Shown piece after piece: positions 1 to 7,925 of a stretch of DNA of 64,000 bases. A program made the position numbers and the translations under genes. Positions within the stretch are counted from its first letter, which is position 1; every line of letters begins with the position of its first letter. The DNA comes from JAUIIK01 sp963745675 (GTDB lineage: Bacteria > Chloroflexota > Chloroflexia > Thermomicrobiales > CFX8): positions 186,001-250,000 of the forward strand of contig CAVUYM010000018.1 in the NCBI GenBank assembly GCA_963745675.1, written 5' to 3'. Under the pieces are notes generated by a model that saw only the letters and a list, made by a program, of their open reading frames with translations, was not told where the DNA came from and ran no database searches.

Positions 1-890
1 ATCGGCCCAAGGCCCGCCGCCTTGGCGGCATCCCGGGCGAGCGGCGAGAGCTTGTCGAAGTTGAGGCCGTAGCGGGCGAGCGGGCCGACCAGGTAGGCGC
101 CGCTCCCGTCGCGGAAGTGCGATTGCAGCGCGGTCGAGCGCGCGACGTGGGACTCCTCGAAATGGGCATCGTACTCGGCGGCGGTGATGTCGAGGCCGCG
201 ATTGGAGACGATGTGCCCCTCGTTGAACGGATATTCGTCCGGGTGCCGCAGCGCGACGAAGGTGTAGTCCCGTTCGCGGTCGGGGAAGTCGAAGCCGCTG
301 GCCCATTTCACGGTCTCCAGCGCGGTGTCCCGCGCCGTCTTCAGGCGTTCGGCCAGTGCGTCGAACTCGCGCCGGTGCGGCAGTCGGTAGAAGCCGCCGA
401 CGCGGACGTTGATCGGATGGATCTCGCGGCCGCCCAGCAAGGCGACGATGTCGTTGCCCGCCTTCTTGAGGTCGAGGCCGCGGCGGACGACGTCGGCGTG
501 GTCGCGGGCCATGTCGATCGCGCCGTCGTAGCCGAGGAAATCCGGCGCGTGGAGCATGTAGATGTGGAGCGTGTGGCTCTCGATCCACTCGCCGCAATAG
601 AGCAGCCGCCGCAGCGCGCGCAGCGGTTCGGCCACGGTGATGCCCAGCGCCGCCTCCATCGCGTGGACGGCGCTCATCTGGTAGGCGACCGGGCAGATGC
701 CGCAGATGCGCGCGGTGATGTCCGGGGCTTCGGAGAAGTCGCGGCCTTGCAGCAGGGCTTCGAAGAAGCGCGGCGGCTCGAAGATGCTCAGCTCTGCCGA
801 TTGCACGGCGCCGTCGCGGACGACGACCTTGAGCGCGCCCTCGCCCTCGACCCGGGCGAGATAGTCGACCTTGATGGTCTTACGCGCCAT
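1..890 (-). CDS. hydA: [NiFe] hydrogenase large subunit, group 3b-like (partial, 3' end beyond window)
   Basis: This is the catalytic large subunit of a cytoplasmic [NiFe] hydrogenase, the site of H2 oxidation or evolution. The translation starts MARKTIKVDYLARVEGEG and carries the N-terminal nickel-binding motif RICGICPVAYQ near residue 60. About 297 codons are visible and the C-terminal nickel motif lies off the left edge. The start overlaps the end of hydD by 11 bases, so translation is probably coupled. The partner subunits upstream (NAD(P)-binding HydG and iron-sulphur HydB) fit a soluble NAD(P)-linked, sulfhydrogenase-type enzyme. The family call is firm. The 3b subgroup is inferred from gene order and subunit types. 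Confidence 0.9.
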   Translation of the reverse strand, partial: MARKTIKVDYLARVEGEGALKVVVRDGAVQSAELSIFEPPRFFEALLQGRDFSEAPDITARICGICPVAYQMSAVHAMEAALGITVAEPLRALRRLLYCGEWIESHTLHIYMLHAPDFLGYDGAIDMARDHADVVRRGLDLKKAGNDIVALLGGREIHPINVRVGGFYRLPHRREFDALAERLKTARDTALETVKWASGFDFPDRERDYTFVALRHPDEYPFNEGHIVSNRGLDITAAEYDAHFEESHVARSTALQSHFRDGSGAYLVGPLARYGLNFDKLSPLARDAAKAAGLGP

Positions 891-1662
891 GGCGATCGCT
901 CTCCTCGCGGAACTCGGGCGCGTTCGCGTTGAAGGTGCGGTAGACGCGCTCCAGCGCGCGCGCATCCATGCCGGCTTGCGCCAACTGCCGGCTCAGCGCC
1001 ACGAGGTTCGGCGTTTCCATCGGGCCGTAGCAGCCGTAGCAGCCGCGGTCGTAGGACGGGCAGATCGCGCCGCAGCCGGCATGCGTCGCGGGGCCGAGGC
1101 ACGGCGTGCCATGCGCGACCATCACGCACACGTTGCCCTTGAGCTTGCACTCGACACAGACGCTGTGCGGGGGCGTCACCGGCTTGCGGCCGATCAGGTA
1201 GGCGGAGACGACCTCCACCAACTGGCGCTTGCTGATCGGGCAGCCGCGCAGCTCGAAATCGACGGGGACGTGATCGGCGATCGCCGTCGACGTGGCGAGC
1301 GTGTCGATATAGTCGGGTCGCGCATAGACCACCGAGGTGAATTCCTTGACGTCGGCGAAGTTCCGCAAGGCCTGGATGCCGCCCGCGGTGGCGCAGGCGC
1401 CGATCGTGATCAGCGTTTTCGAGCGGCGGCGGACGTCCTGGATCCGCTCGGCGTCGTGCGGCGTGGTGACCGAGCCCTCGACCAGCGACAGGTCGAACCG
1501 GCCCTTGAGCGTGCTGCGGGTCGCTTCGGGGAAGTAGGCGATGTCGATCGCCCCGGCGATCGCCAGCAGGTCGTCCTCGCAGTCGAGCAGGGAGAGCTGG
1601 CAGCCATCGCAGGAGGCGAACTTCCACACGGCGAGACGGGGCTTTCGTCCGGACGCGGGCAT
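880..1662 (-). CDS. hydD: [NiFe] hydrogenase small (delta) subunit
   Basis: This small subunit passes electrons between the nickel site and the diaphorase subunits. The 260-residue protein begins MPASGRKPRLAVWKF and has the proximal-cluster motif CDGCQLSLLD near the N-terminus. Further cysteine motifs are GACATAGG, GCPISK and a C-terminal stretch with GCGAICPSYDRGCYGC. It has no Tat signal, as expected for a cytoplasmic enzyme. The ATG overlaps the hydG stop by one base (TGATG). A longer reading of the frame upstream is possible, but it would lie inside hydG and is not homologous-looking. The gene sits between hydG and hydA in an overlapping operon. Confidence 0.9.
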   Translation of the reverse strand: MPASGRKPRLAVWKFASCDGCQLSLLDCEDDLLAIAGAIDIAYFPEATRSTLKGRFDLSLVEGSVTTPHDAERIQDVRRRSKTLITIGACATAGGIQALRNFADVKEFTSVVYARPDYIDTLATSTAIADHVPVDFELRGCPISKRQLVEVVSAYLIGRKPVTPPHSVCVECKLKGNVCVMVAHGTPCLGPATHAGCGAICPSYDRGCYGCYGPMETPNLVALSRQLAQAGMDARALERVYRTFNANAPEFREESDRHGA

Positions 1663-2531
1663 CACAGCTCCTTCACCGCCAGCATAGGACGGATGCGGTC
1701 GTGGCGGAAGACGGGGCCGTCCCGGCAGATGAAGGTCGGCCCGAACTGGCAATGGCCGCAGAAGCCGATGGCGCACTTCATGTTGCGTTCCATCGACAAA
1801 TAGATCTGGTCGTCCCCGAGCCCGGCATCGTTCAGCGTCGCGACGGTGAAGCGCATCATGATCTCGGGACCGCAGACCAACGCGATGGCGTTGGGCGGAT
1901 CGAAGGCGGCGCGGCCGATCAGCTTGGTCACGACGCCGATATGGCCGCGCCAGTCGTCGGTTGCGTGGTCGACCGTGACCTCGATGTCGATCTCCAGGCT
2001 GCGGCGCCAGGATTCGATCTCGCGGCGGAACAGGATATCGCCCGGACTGCGGGTGCCGTACAGCAGCGCGATCTGGCCGTAGCGCTCGCGTTCGGCGCGC
2101 AACCGGTACAGCGCCGGCCGCAGCGGCGCCAGACCCAGCCCGCCGGCGACCACGACGACGTCGCGACCCGCCGCCTCGGCCATGGGCCAGCCGGTGCCGA
2201 ACGGGCCGCGCAGGCCGACCGCGTCGCCGGGGCGCAAGTCACTCAGCGCGTCGGAGACCGCGCCGACGGCGCGGATCGTGTGGACGAGCCGGTCCTGGTC
2301 GGCCGGATCCCCGCTCAGGCTGATCGGCACCTCGCCGATGCCGAACGCCGTGAGCATGTTGAACTGACCGGGGGCAAAGGCGTCCAGGCCGTCTTCGTCC
2401 GGCTCGATCTCCAGCGTCCACACCTCCGGCCCGTCACGGCGGCGCCGACGCACCCGCGCCACGCGCGGCACCATGGGATCGTATGACGAAGCCTGGGTGA
2501 CGGAGGCGGCGGGCCGGCTAGCCATAGACAT
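1662..2531 (-). CDS. hydG: Hydrogenase FAD/NAD(P)-binding (gamma) subunit
   Basis: This is a ferredoxin-NADP reductase-like subunit that links the hydrogenase to the NAD(P)H pool. The N-terminal half is an FAD-binding barrel (PGQFNMLTAFGIGEVPISLS). It is followed by a nucleotide-binding fold (VVVVAGGLGLAPLRPALY and LVCGPEIMMRF). A C-terminal [2Fe-2S] site uses C253, C258, C261 and C269 (CGHCQFGPTFIC). The 289-residue length is normal for the family. The start overlaps the end of the preceding cyclic-nucleotide-binding gene by 14 bases, and an internal ATG two codons later is an equally possible start. PyrK-like dihydroorotate dehydrogenase subunits look similar, but the neighbours settle the role. 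Confidence 0.9.
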   Translation of the reverse strand: MSMASRPAASVTQASSYDPMVPRVARVRRRRRDGPEVWTLEIEPDEDGLDAFAPGQFNMLTAFGIGEVPISLSGDPADQDRLVHTIRAVGAVSDALSDLRPGDAVGLRGPFGTGWPMAEAAGRDVVVVAGGLGLAPLRPALYRLRAERERYGQIALLYGTRSPGDILFRREIESWRRSLEIDIEVTVDHATDDWRGHIGVVTKLIGRAAFDPPNAIALVCGPEIMMRFTVATLNDAGLGDDQIYLSMERNMKCAIGFCGHCQFGPTFICRDGPVFRHDRIRPMLAVKEL

Positions 2532-2976
2532 CGAGCATCTGCAGTCGCGTCGAGTGGAGCCGTTCGACCATCACCGGCATGAAGCGCTTCATCAACTCGT
2601 AGCCGAGGTCGTGGTCGGCCTCGCACTTGTCCCGCAGGCAGGTCGCATCCATCGCGATGGCGCGGACCAGCCCCAGCGCCTTGGCGTCGTAGGTCCAGCG
2701 GTAGGGCGGGACGAGCCAGGAGACGCCGACCACCTCGCCCTCGGTGACCGTTTGGAAGGCGATCGACCCGCGGCCCGGCGCCTTGATCTCGAGCGCGACC
2801 CGGCCGTGCCGGATCAGGTACAGGTGGTCGGCGGATTCGCCTTCGTGGAATAGATACTCGCCGGCTTCGAACCGCACGTTCTTGGCGCAGCCGCCGACCA
2901 GGGCGCAGAACTCCTCCTCCAGGCCGATGAAGAAGGGGTGTTCGCCGATGATCTGTTCAAGGCCTTTGGTTTCCAT
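2518..2976 (-). CDS. Cyclic nucleotide-binding domain protein within the hydrogenase operon
   Basis: This 152-residue protein consists almost entirely of one cNMP-binding (CAP-effector) jelly-roll domain. The pattern is FEAGEYLFHEGESADHLYLI followed by GRVALEI and a glycine turn near EGEVVGVSW. There is no helix-turn-helix after the domain, so it is not a normal Crp/Fnr regulator. The ATG was chosen because a good Shine-Dalgarno (GAGGAG) lies just upstream, in the short gap after hydB. The gene sits between hydB and hydG and overlaps hydG. This suggests it is a redox or nucleotide-sensing accessory of the hydrogenase; its ligand and target cannot be read from sequence. Confidence 0.8.
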   Translation of the reverse strand: METKGLEQIIGEHPFFIGLEEEFCALVGGCAKNVRFEAGEYLFHEGESADHLYLIRHGRVALEIKAPGRGSIAFQTVTEGEVVGVSWLVPPYRWTYDAKALGLVRAIAMDATCLRDKCEADHDLGYELMKRFMPVMVERLHSTRLQMLDVYG

Positions 2977-2987
2977 CCTTGACTCCT

Positions 2988-4109
2988 CTAGCGCGGCTCG
3001 CGCCCGCGGATCGCGGCGACCTCTTCGGTGATGTCGATGCCGACGGGGCACCAGGTGATGCAGCGCCCGCAGCCGACGCATCCCGACGAGCCGAACTGGT
3101 CGTGCCATGTCGCCAGCTTGTGGGTCATCCACTGCCGGTATCGGGCGCTGGTGCTCGCCCGGACGCTGCCGCCGTGGATGTAGGAAAAGTCCATCGTGAA
3201 GCAGGAATCCCAGCGCCGCGTGCGTTCCGTGCGGTCGCCGCTGAGGTCGCTCGCGTCCTCGACCGAGGTGCAGAAGCAGGTCGGACAGACCATCGTGCAG
3301 TTGCCGCAGGTGAGGCAGCGCTCGGCGACGTCGTCCCAGCGCGGATGGTCGAGGTTGCGCATCAGCAGGTCGCGCAGGCCCTCCGACGGCATCGATCGGC
3401 CCATCGATTCAGCCGTGCGCGCGACGACGGCATCGGCGCGGTCGAACTGGTCTTGCGTCGGCTTGCTGGACGAGACCTCAGATAGCACCGCCTTGCCGGC
3501 ATCCGTCGCCGCCTCCACGACGAACAGCTGGTCGTCGGCGTCGACCAGCTCGGTCAGGGCCAAGTCGAACCCGTCGGTCGCTTTGGGGCCCGTCTCCATC
3601 GACGCGCAGAAGCAGGTTCCACCCGCCGTCCCGCAGTTCACCGCGACGATGAAGGCATTCGCGCGCCGCGCCTGGTAGTGGGGATCGCAATAGTCGCCGC
3701 CGGTCAGCACGCGGTCCTGGATCGCGATGGCATGCAGTTCGCACGCGCGCACGCCGACGAAGGCGAGCGGCGTGGCGTCAGCCGGTTCGGCGACGACATG
3801 CACGTCCGTTCCGTCGCGCGTCGCCTGCCAGAGGCGTTGGATCGGCGGGTGCAGGTATTTCTTCCAGGAATGCGGACCGACGGCGTAGCCGAACAGTGCC
3901 GGGTCGTCCCGTCGCACGAGACGGTAGGAACCGCCGTCTTGCGCGTCCGTCCACCCTTCCGGCAGCTGCGACAGGCTGTCGATCTCGTCGTAGACGATCG
4001 CGTGATCGCGGATGGTCGGTCCGACCACTGTGAACCCGCGCGCCCGCAATGCGTCCAGAAGCGCCTGCAGGCCATCGCGGTCGATCACGGCATGATCGGG
4101 GGTGTCCAT
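2988..4109 (-). CDS. hydB: Hydrogenase iron-sulphur (beta) subunit, 4Fe-4S dicluster
   Basis: This is the electron-transfer subunit of the group 3b-type hydrogenase. The 373-residue protein has a long N-terminal region typical of sulfhydrogenase beta subunits (GPHSWKKYLHPPIQRLW; FVGVRACELHAI). Two cysteine-rich 4Fe-4S motifs follow near the C-terminus: CLTCGNCTMVCPTC and, from about residue 344, CVGCGRCITWCP. It is the first gene of the operon. Its upstream region is shared with the divergent inositol-phosphate synthase gene. The usual hydBGDA order is kept, apart from the inserted cyclic-nucleotide-binding gene. Confidence 0.88.
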   Translation of the reverse strand: MDTPDHAVIDRDGLQALLDALRARGFTVVGPTIRDHAIVYDEIDSLSQLPEGWTDAQDGGSYRLVRRDDPALFGYAVGPHSWKKYLHPPIQRLWQATRDGTDVHVVAEPADATPLAFVGVRACELHAIAIQDRVLTGGDYCDPHYQARRANAFIVAVNCGTAGGTCFCASMETGPKATDGFDLALTELVDADDQLFVVEAATDAGKAVLSEVSSSKPTQDQFDRADAVVARTAESMGRSMPSEGLRDLLMRNLDHPRWDDVAERCLTCGNCTMVCPTCFCTSVEDASDLSGDRTERTRRWDSCFTMDFSYIHGGSVRASTSARYRQWMTHKLATWHDQFGSSGCVGCGRCITWCPVGIDITEEVAAIRGREPR

Positions 4110-4444
4110 CGGGTTCGCGGCGGTTCAGCGATCCAGGCGATACGGTTTCATATCTTGCGGCCGACGTGAACCATCAATTCGGTCGGGCCCGAATGGCCTT
4201 GGTCGGCCCGGCGAAACATAGCGCTCGCGCCGGCGGGCGCCACCCGGCTAAATGCCGCGGTTTCGAAGATTCCCGTGTAAAAAGCTGATAATGATATTGT
4301 AACACTGATTCACCGGAACTGGCCGGATCGGGTCGGCTCCGGGGCCAGGAAGCGGGCCGGGCGATGAACTGCTGCGGGACGATGAGGGTCCCTGGCATCC
4401 GGCACGCGCGAGAAGTGGCGTCGCAGCGAGGACACGAGAAGCGT
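4110..4444. promoter_or_regulatory. Divergent intergenic region with AT-rich promoter-like island
   Basis: This gap separates the minus-strand hydrogenase operon from the plus-strand inositol cluster, so it should hold promoters for both. The clearest signal is an AT-rich island at about 4,275-4,305 (tgtaaaaagctgataatgat) in otherwise very GC-rich DNA. It contains -10-like GATAAT and TATTGT. No confident -35 partner or operator palindrome was found. Confidence 0.4.
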
Positions 4445-5575
4445 ATGAGCAGCATCAAGTTGGCGATCGTTGGCGTCGGGAACTGCGCCAGCTCGTTGGT
4501 TCAGGGTCTCGAATTCTATCGGGCGCGCAACGGTGAAGAGCTCAACGGCGTGATGCGCGCCTCGGTTGGCGAGTACCGCTGCAGCGATATCGAGGTCGTC
4601 GCCGCCTTCGACGTCGACAAACGCAAGGTCGGCCGCCCGCTCGAAGAGGCGATCTTCGCGAAGCCCAACTGCACGGTCGTCTTCCAGAAGGCACTGCCGG
4701 TCTCCGGCGTGACGGTCCAGATGGGCCCGCCGCTCGACGGCATCGCCAAGCACATGGCCGACTTCGACGACGACGAGGCCTTCCGCCCGGCCGATGCGAA
4801 GCCGGTCGACGTCGTCCAGGTGCTCAAGGATACCGGCGCCGAGGTGATGGTCTGCTACCTGCCGGTCGGATCCGAGCGGGCGGTGCGCTTCTACGCGGAG
4901 GCCTGCCTCGAAGCGGGCGTCGCAATGGTCAACTGCATGCCGGTGTTCATCGCCTCCGACGAAGAGTGGGCCGAGCGGTTCCGGGAGGCCGGGGTTCCGA
5001 TCGTCGGCGACGATATCAAGAGCCAGGTCGGCGCCACCATCGTGCACCGGGCGCTCGCCAAGCTGTTCAGCGACCGGGGCGTCGGGCTCGACCGCACCTA
5101 CCAGCTCAACACCGGCGGCAACACCGACTTCCTCAACATGCTCGAGCAGAAGCGGCTGCGCTCGAAGAAGATCTCGAAGACCGAATCGGTCCAGTCGCAG
5201 CTCGCCCATCGGCTGGAGAAGCAGAACATCCATATCGGGCCGTCCGACTACGTGCCGTGGCAGGACGACAACAAGGTCGCCTTCATCCGCATGGAGGGCA
5301 AAGGCTTCGGCGACGTGCCGATGGAACTCGAACTGCGCCTGTCCGTGCAGGATTCTCCCAACAGCGCCGGCGTCGCGATCGACGCCATCCGGTTCGCCAA
5401 GCTCGGCCTCGACCGCGGTCACGGCGGGCCGCTCGAAGCGCCCGCGGCTTACTTCATGAAGAGCCCGCCCGTGCATATGCCGGACAGCGTGGCTCGTGAC
5501 CTTTGCACCGCCTATATCAACGGGGATATCGAGGCCGCCGTCGAGCAGCCCGAGGGGAAGGCGACGGCGCTCTAA
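4445..5575 (+). CDS. ino1: Inositol-1-phosphate (inositol-3-phosphate) synthase
   Basis: The enzyme converts glucose 6-phosphate to myo-inositol phosphate using NAD+, the entry step to all inositol compounds. The 376-residue protein begins MSSIKLAIVGVGNCASSLVQ with a Rossmann dinucleotide motif. It has the family signatures DIKSQVGATIVHR and LNTGGNTDF, and the C-terminal DSPNSAGVAIDAIR. This is the shorter actinobacterial/archaeal type rather than the eukaryotic one. An in-frame ATG lies 27 codons earlier, but the Rossmann fold begins at the chosen start. It heads a plus-strand cluster with phosphatase, nucleotidyltransferase and aminotransferase genes. Confidence 0.92.
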   Translation: MSSIKLAIVGVGNCASSLVQGLEFYRARNGEELNGVMRASVGEYRCSDIEVVAAFDVDKRKVGRPLEEAIFAKPNCTVVFQKALPVSGVTVQMGPPLDGIAKHMADFDDDEAFRPADAKPVDVVQVLKDTGAEVMVCYLPVGSERAVRFYAEACLEAGVAMVNCMPVFIASDEEWAERFREAGVPIVGDDIKSQVGATIVHRALAKLFSDRGVGLDRTYQLNTGGNTDFLNMLEQKRLRSKKISKTESVQSQLAHRLEKQNIHIGPSDYVPWQDDNKVAFIRMEGKGFGDVPMELELRLSVQDSPNSAGVAIDAIRFAKLGLDRGHGGPLEAPAAYFMKSPPVHMPDSVARDLCTAYINGDIEAAVEQPEGKATAL

Positions 5576-5661
5576 ACCTGGTAACGGGCGGCGCGCGCCA
5601 GGATGGTCCGCCCGCTCGACGAAGCGTCGATGAGTTGATCGGCAATTGCGGCAATCAGGCG

Positions 5662-6363
5662 ATGCGAATTCGGGCGATGGTGCCGGCAGCACCCGTGAAG
5701 ACGATCCTGTTCGATTTCGGCGGCACGCTCGACGCCGACGGCGTGGCGTGGAAGGAGCGCTTCCATGCGCTCTACCGCGCGGAGGGCCTGATGCTGCCCG
5801 ACGACGTCTTCGATCGCCATTTCTATGACGCCGATGATCCGCTCGTCGGCGGCATCCCCGATACGTTCGGCTTCGACGAGACCGTCGCACGCTTGGCGGA
5901 GAACTTCGAAGCGGAGCTCGACCGCCCGGATCCGGACCGCGGCGTGCGCGTGGCTGCGCGCTTCACGCAAGACGCTCGAGCGATCCTCGCGCGCAACGCC
6001 GCGGCGATGGCGGCGCTCGGCGAGCGCTACACGCTCGGTATCGTCTCCAATTTCTATGGGAACCTTTCCGCCGTGTGCCGCGATACGGGCATCGACCGCT
6101 GCATGGCCGTGATGATCGACAGTCATCAGGTCGGCGTCGAGAAGCCCGATCGCAGGATCTTCGATGCCGCGGTCGACCGGCTGGAGTGCGACGCTTCGGA
6201 ATGCGTCTTCGTGGGCGACTCGTTGCGCCGCGACCGCGCCGGCGCCCGCAACGCCGGCATGGGCTTCATCTGGCTCGCCGCCCCCGACGCGCCTGCCGGT
6301 GACGAGCCGGTCGACCATCCCGTGGCGGCCAGCGTCCCGGACGTCGCCGGGATCGTCCAATGA
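5662..6363 (+). CDS. HAD-family hydrolase (phosphatase)
   Basis: This is a haloacid-dehalogenase superfamily phosphatase of about 233 residues. Motif I is ILFDFGGTLDADG (nucleophile and acid/base Asp; the usual DxDGT is DFGGT here). Motif II is IVSNFYG, the motif III lysine is in VEKPDRRIF, and motif IV is VFVGDSLRRDRAGARNAG. Motif I with Gly in place of the second Asp is common in HAD phosphatases of the PGP/Gph type. A start at 5,677 is also possible. The end overlaps the next gene by four bases. Next to inositol-phosphate synthase it may dephosphorylate inositol phosphate or a derived lipid phosphate; this is inference. Confidence 0.8.
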   Translation: MRIRAMVPAAPVKTILFDFGGTLDADGVAWKERFHALYRAEGLMLPDDVFDRHFYDADDPLVGGIPDTFGFDETVARLAENFEAELDRPDPDRGVRVAARFTQDARAILARNAAAMAALGERYTLGIVSNFYGNLSAVCRDTGIDRCMAVMIDSHQVGVEKPDRRIFDAAVDRLECDASECVFVGDSLRRDRAGARNAGMGFIWLAAPDAPAGDEPVDHPVAASVPDVAGIVQ

Positions 6364-7052
6364 GCGCGATCCGGCGTGGCGGCATCATCGCGGCGGGCGA
6401 GGGCAGCCGTCTGCGCGCGGCCGGGCTCGCCGCGCCCAAGCCCCTGGTCGAGGTCGGGGGGCGGCCGCTGATCGGCCGGGTCTTGGACAACTTTCGCGCG
6501 GCGGGCATCGGCCAGGTGGCGGTCATCTTCAACGAGGATGCCGCCGCCTGCGTGGCGTGGCTGAAGGACAACACCGCGGACCTCGACGTCGATCTCACGG
6601 TCAAGACCACCCCGTCGTCCTATGCGAGCTTCGAAATCATCGCGACGCGCCTGCGTGGCGCGCGGTGCGTGATCAGCACGGTCGACGCATGGATCGCGCC
6701 GGCCGGATTCGTCGATTTCGTCCGGTCGGCCGAAGCGATGCCCGACGATGCGGTCGTGCTGGGCGTGACCGAGCTGATCGACGACGAGAAGCCGCTGCTG
6801 GTCGACCTGGACGACGCGAGTGGGCGCATCGCGTCCCTGGGCGGCGCCTCGGGTTGCCACGCGACTGCGGGCGTCTATGTCCTGCCGGCGGCCCCGGTAT
6901 TTGCCGAAGGGCGGGAATTCGGGCGGTTGCGCGACTATCTTGGTTGGCTCGTCCGAAGCGGCCACCCGGTATTCGGCGTGAATATTCCAAATGTGATCGA
7001 TGTCGACCGGGCCTCCGATATCGCGACGGCCGAGCGACTGATCGATGCTTGA
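6360..7052 (+). CDS. Nucleotidyltransferase (sugar/inositol-phosphate NTP transferase type)
   Basis: This 230-residue GT-A fold nucleotidyltransferase should activate a phosphorylated sugar or cyclitol with CTP or another NTP. The N-terminal signature is GGIIAAGEGSRLRAAG followed by the sugar-phosphate-binding lysine in PKPLVEVGGRPLI. A metal-site aspartate is likely in ISTVDAWI, where families usually have DxD-like acidic residues. It overlaps the HAD gene by four bases (ATGA). The CDP-alcohol phosphotransferase downstream in the cluster makes a CTP-dependent inositol-phosphate cytidylyltransferase role attractive. The base specificity cannot be read. Confidence 0.8.
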   Translation: MSAIRRGGIIAAGEGSRLRAAGLAAPKPLVEVGGRPLIGRVLDNFRAAGIGQVAVIFNEDAAACVAWLKDNTADLDVDLTVKTTPSSYASFEIIATRLRGARCVISTVDAWIAPAGFVDFVRSAEAMPDDAVVLGVTELIDDEKPLLVDLDDASGRIASLGGASGCHATAGVYVLPAAPVFAEGREFGRLRDYLGWLVRSGHPVFGVNIPNVIDVDRASDIATAERLIDA

Positions 7053-7067
7053 TCGGGAGAGGTGTAG

Positions 7068-7916
7068 ATGAGTGGCAAAGGACGTTGCTGGGGGATATAT
7101 CGCGAGACGGCGCATTCGCCGGGGCGCGAGGATGACGACGGCGGAATCCTGAGAGCGGTCGGCAAGGCGCTCGAAGAGCGCGGCTTCGACGTCACCCTCT
7201 GCGCGCCCGAGGACGCGGGCGAGGCGATCGCCGCCCCCGGCGCGAATATCTTCGCCATGTGCGAGCAGCCGGAGATCAATGCCGCGCTGCGCAAGGCGGA
7301 GGAGAACGGCGCGGTGGTGGTCAACGCGCCCGACGCCGTGCGCAACACCGATCGTCACCGCATGGTCGAGGCCTTCGCCAAGGCGGGTGTGCGCTCGCCA
7401 CGCGCGCACGTGGTCGCGGTCGACGAGGCCGCTCCTGTCCCCGACTTGCCGGTCTGGGTGAAGCGACCCGATTTCCACGCGACCGAAGCGGCGGACGTCA
7501 TGTTCGCGGACAGCCCGGAAGCGTGGCGCGCGGCGATGGCGAGCTTCGCCGGTCGCGGCTTCGACAAGGTGGTCGTGCAGGACCATGTCGACGGCGATCT
7601 GGTCAAGTTCTACGGCGTGCGCCGCAACGGCGGGCGCGAGCCGACCTGGTTCGTGTGGTTCTACCATCGCGACCAGGAGTTGCAGCACCATGCCTTCGAC
7701 GACGACGACATGGAACGCGAAGCGGCCGGCGCCGCCGAGGCGTTGGGGATCGAGGTCTTCGGCGGCGACGCCATCGTCGGCCCGAACGGACGGCCGATGA
7801 TCATCGACCTGAACGCCTGGCCGAGCTTCGCGCTCTATCGCAAGTCCGCAGCGATCGCGATCGCCGAGCACCTGACCTCGCGGTTCGTCCGCCAGCCGGC
7901 CGAAGTCGCGAGCTAG
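7068..7916 (+). CDS. ATP-grasp-like protein of unknown ligase activity
   Basis: This 282-residue protein resembles RimK/glutathione-synthetase-type ATP-grasp ligases. An N-terminal domain (CEQPEINAALRKAEENGAVVVNAP) precedes a nucleotide-binding core with WVKRPDFHATEAADVMF and VVVQDHVDGDLVKFYGV. The metal-binding end is GGDAIVGPNGRPMIIDLNAWPSF (read as separate halves, with D and N as likely ligands). The start has a Shine-Dalgarno (GGGAGAGG) upstream. Such enzymes join a carboxylate to an amine or thiol, so it may attach an amino acid or modify the aminotransferase product in this cluster. The substrate is unknown. Confidence 0.65.
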   Translation: MSGKGRCWGIYRETAHSPGREDDDGGILRAVGKALEERGFDVTLCAPEDAGEAIAAPGANIFAMCEQPEINAALRKAEENGAVVVNAPDAVRNTDRHRMVEAFAKAGVRSPRAHVVAVDEAAPVPDLPVWVKRPDFHATEAADVMFADSPEAWRAAMASFAGRGFDKVVVQDHVDGDLVKFYGVRRNGGREPTWFVWFYHRDQELQHHAFDDDDMEREAAGAAEALGIEVFGGDAIVGPNGRPMIIDLNAWPSFALYRKSAAIAIAEHLTSRFVRQPAEVAS

Positions 7917-7925
7917 GACCTGCCG

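Noticed and set aside
117..932. Long plus-strand frame opposite hydA
   Set aside because: It is antisense to a hydrogenase gene with clear motifs and its translation is low-complexity (Arg/Ala/Val-rich).
4310..5890. 526-codon minus-strand frame
   Set aside because: Antisense shadow of inositol-phosphate synthase.
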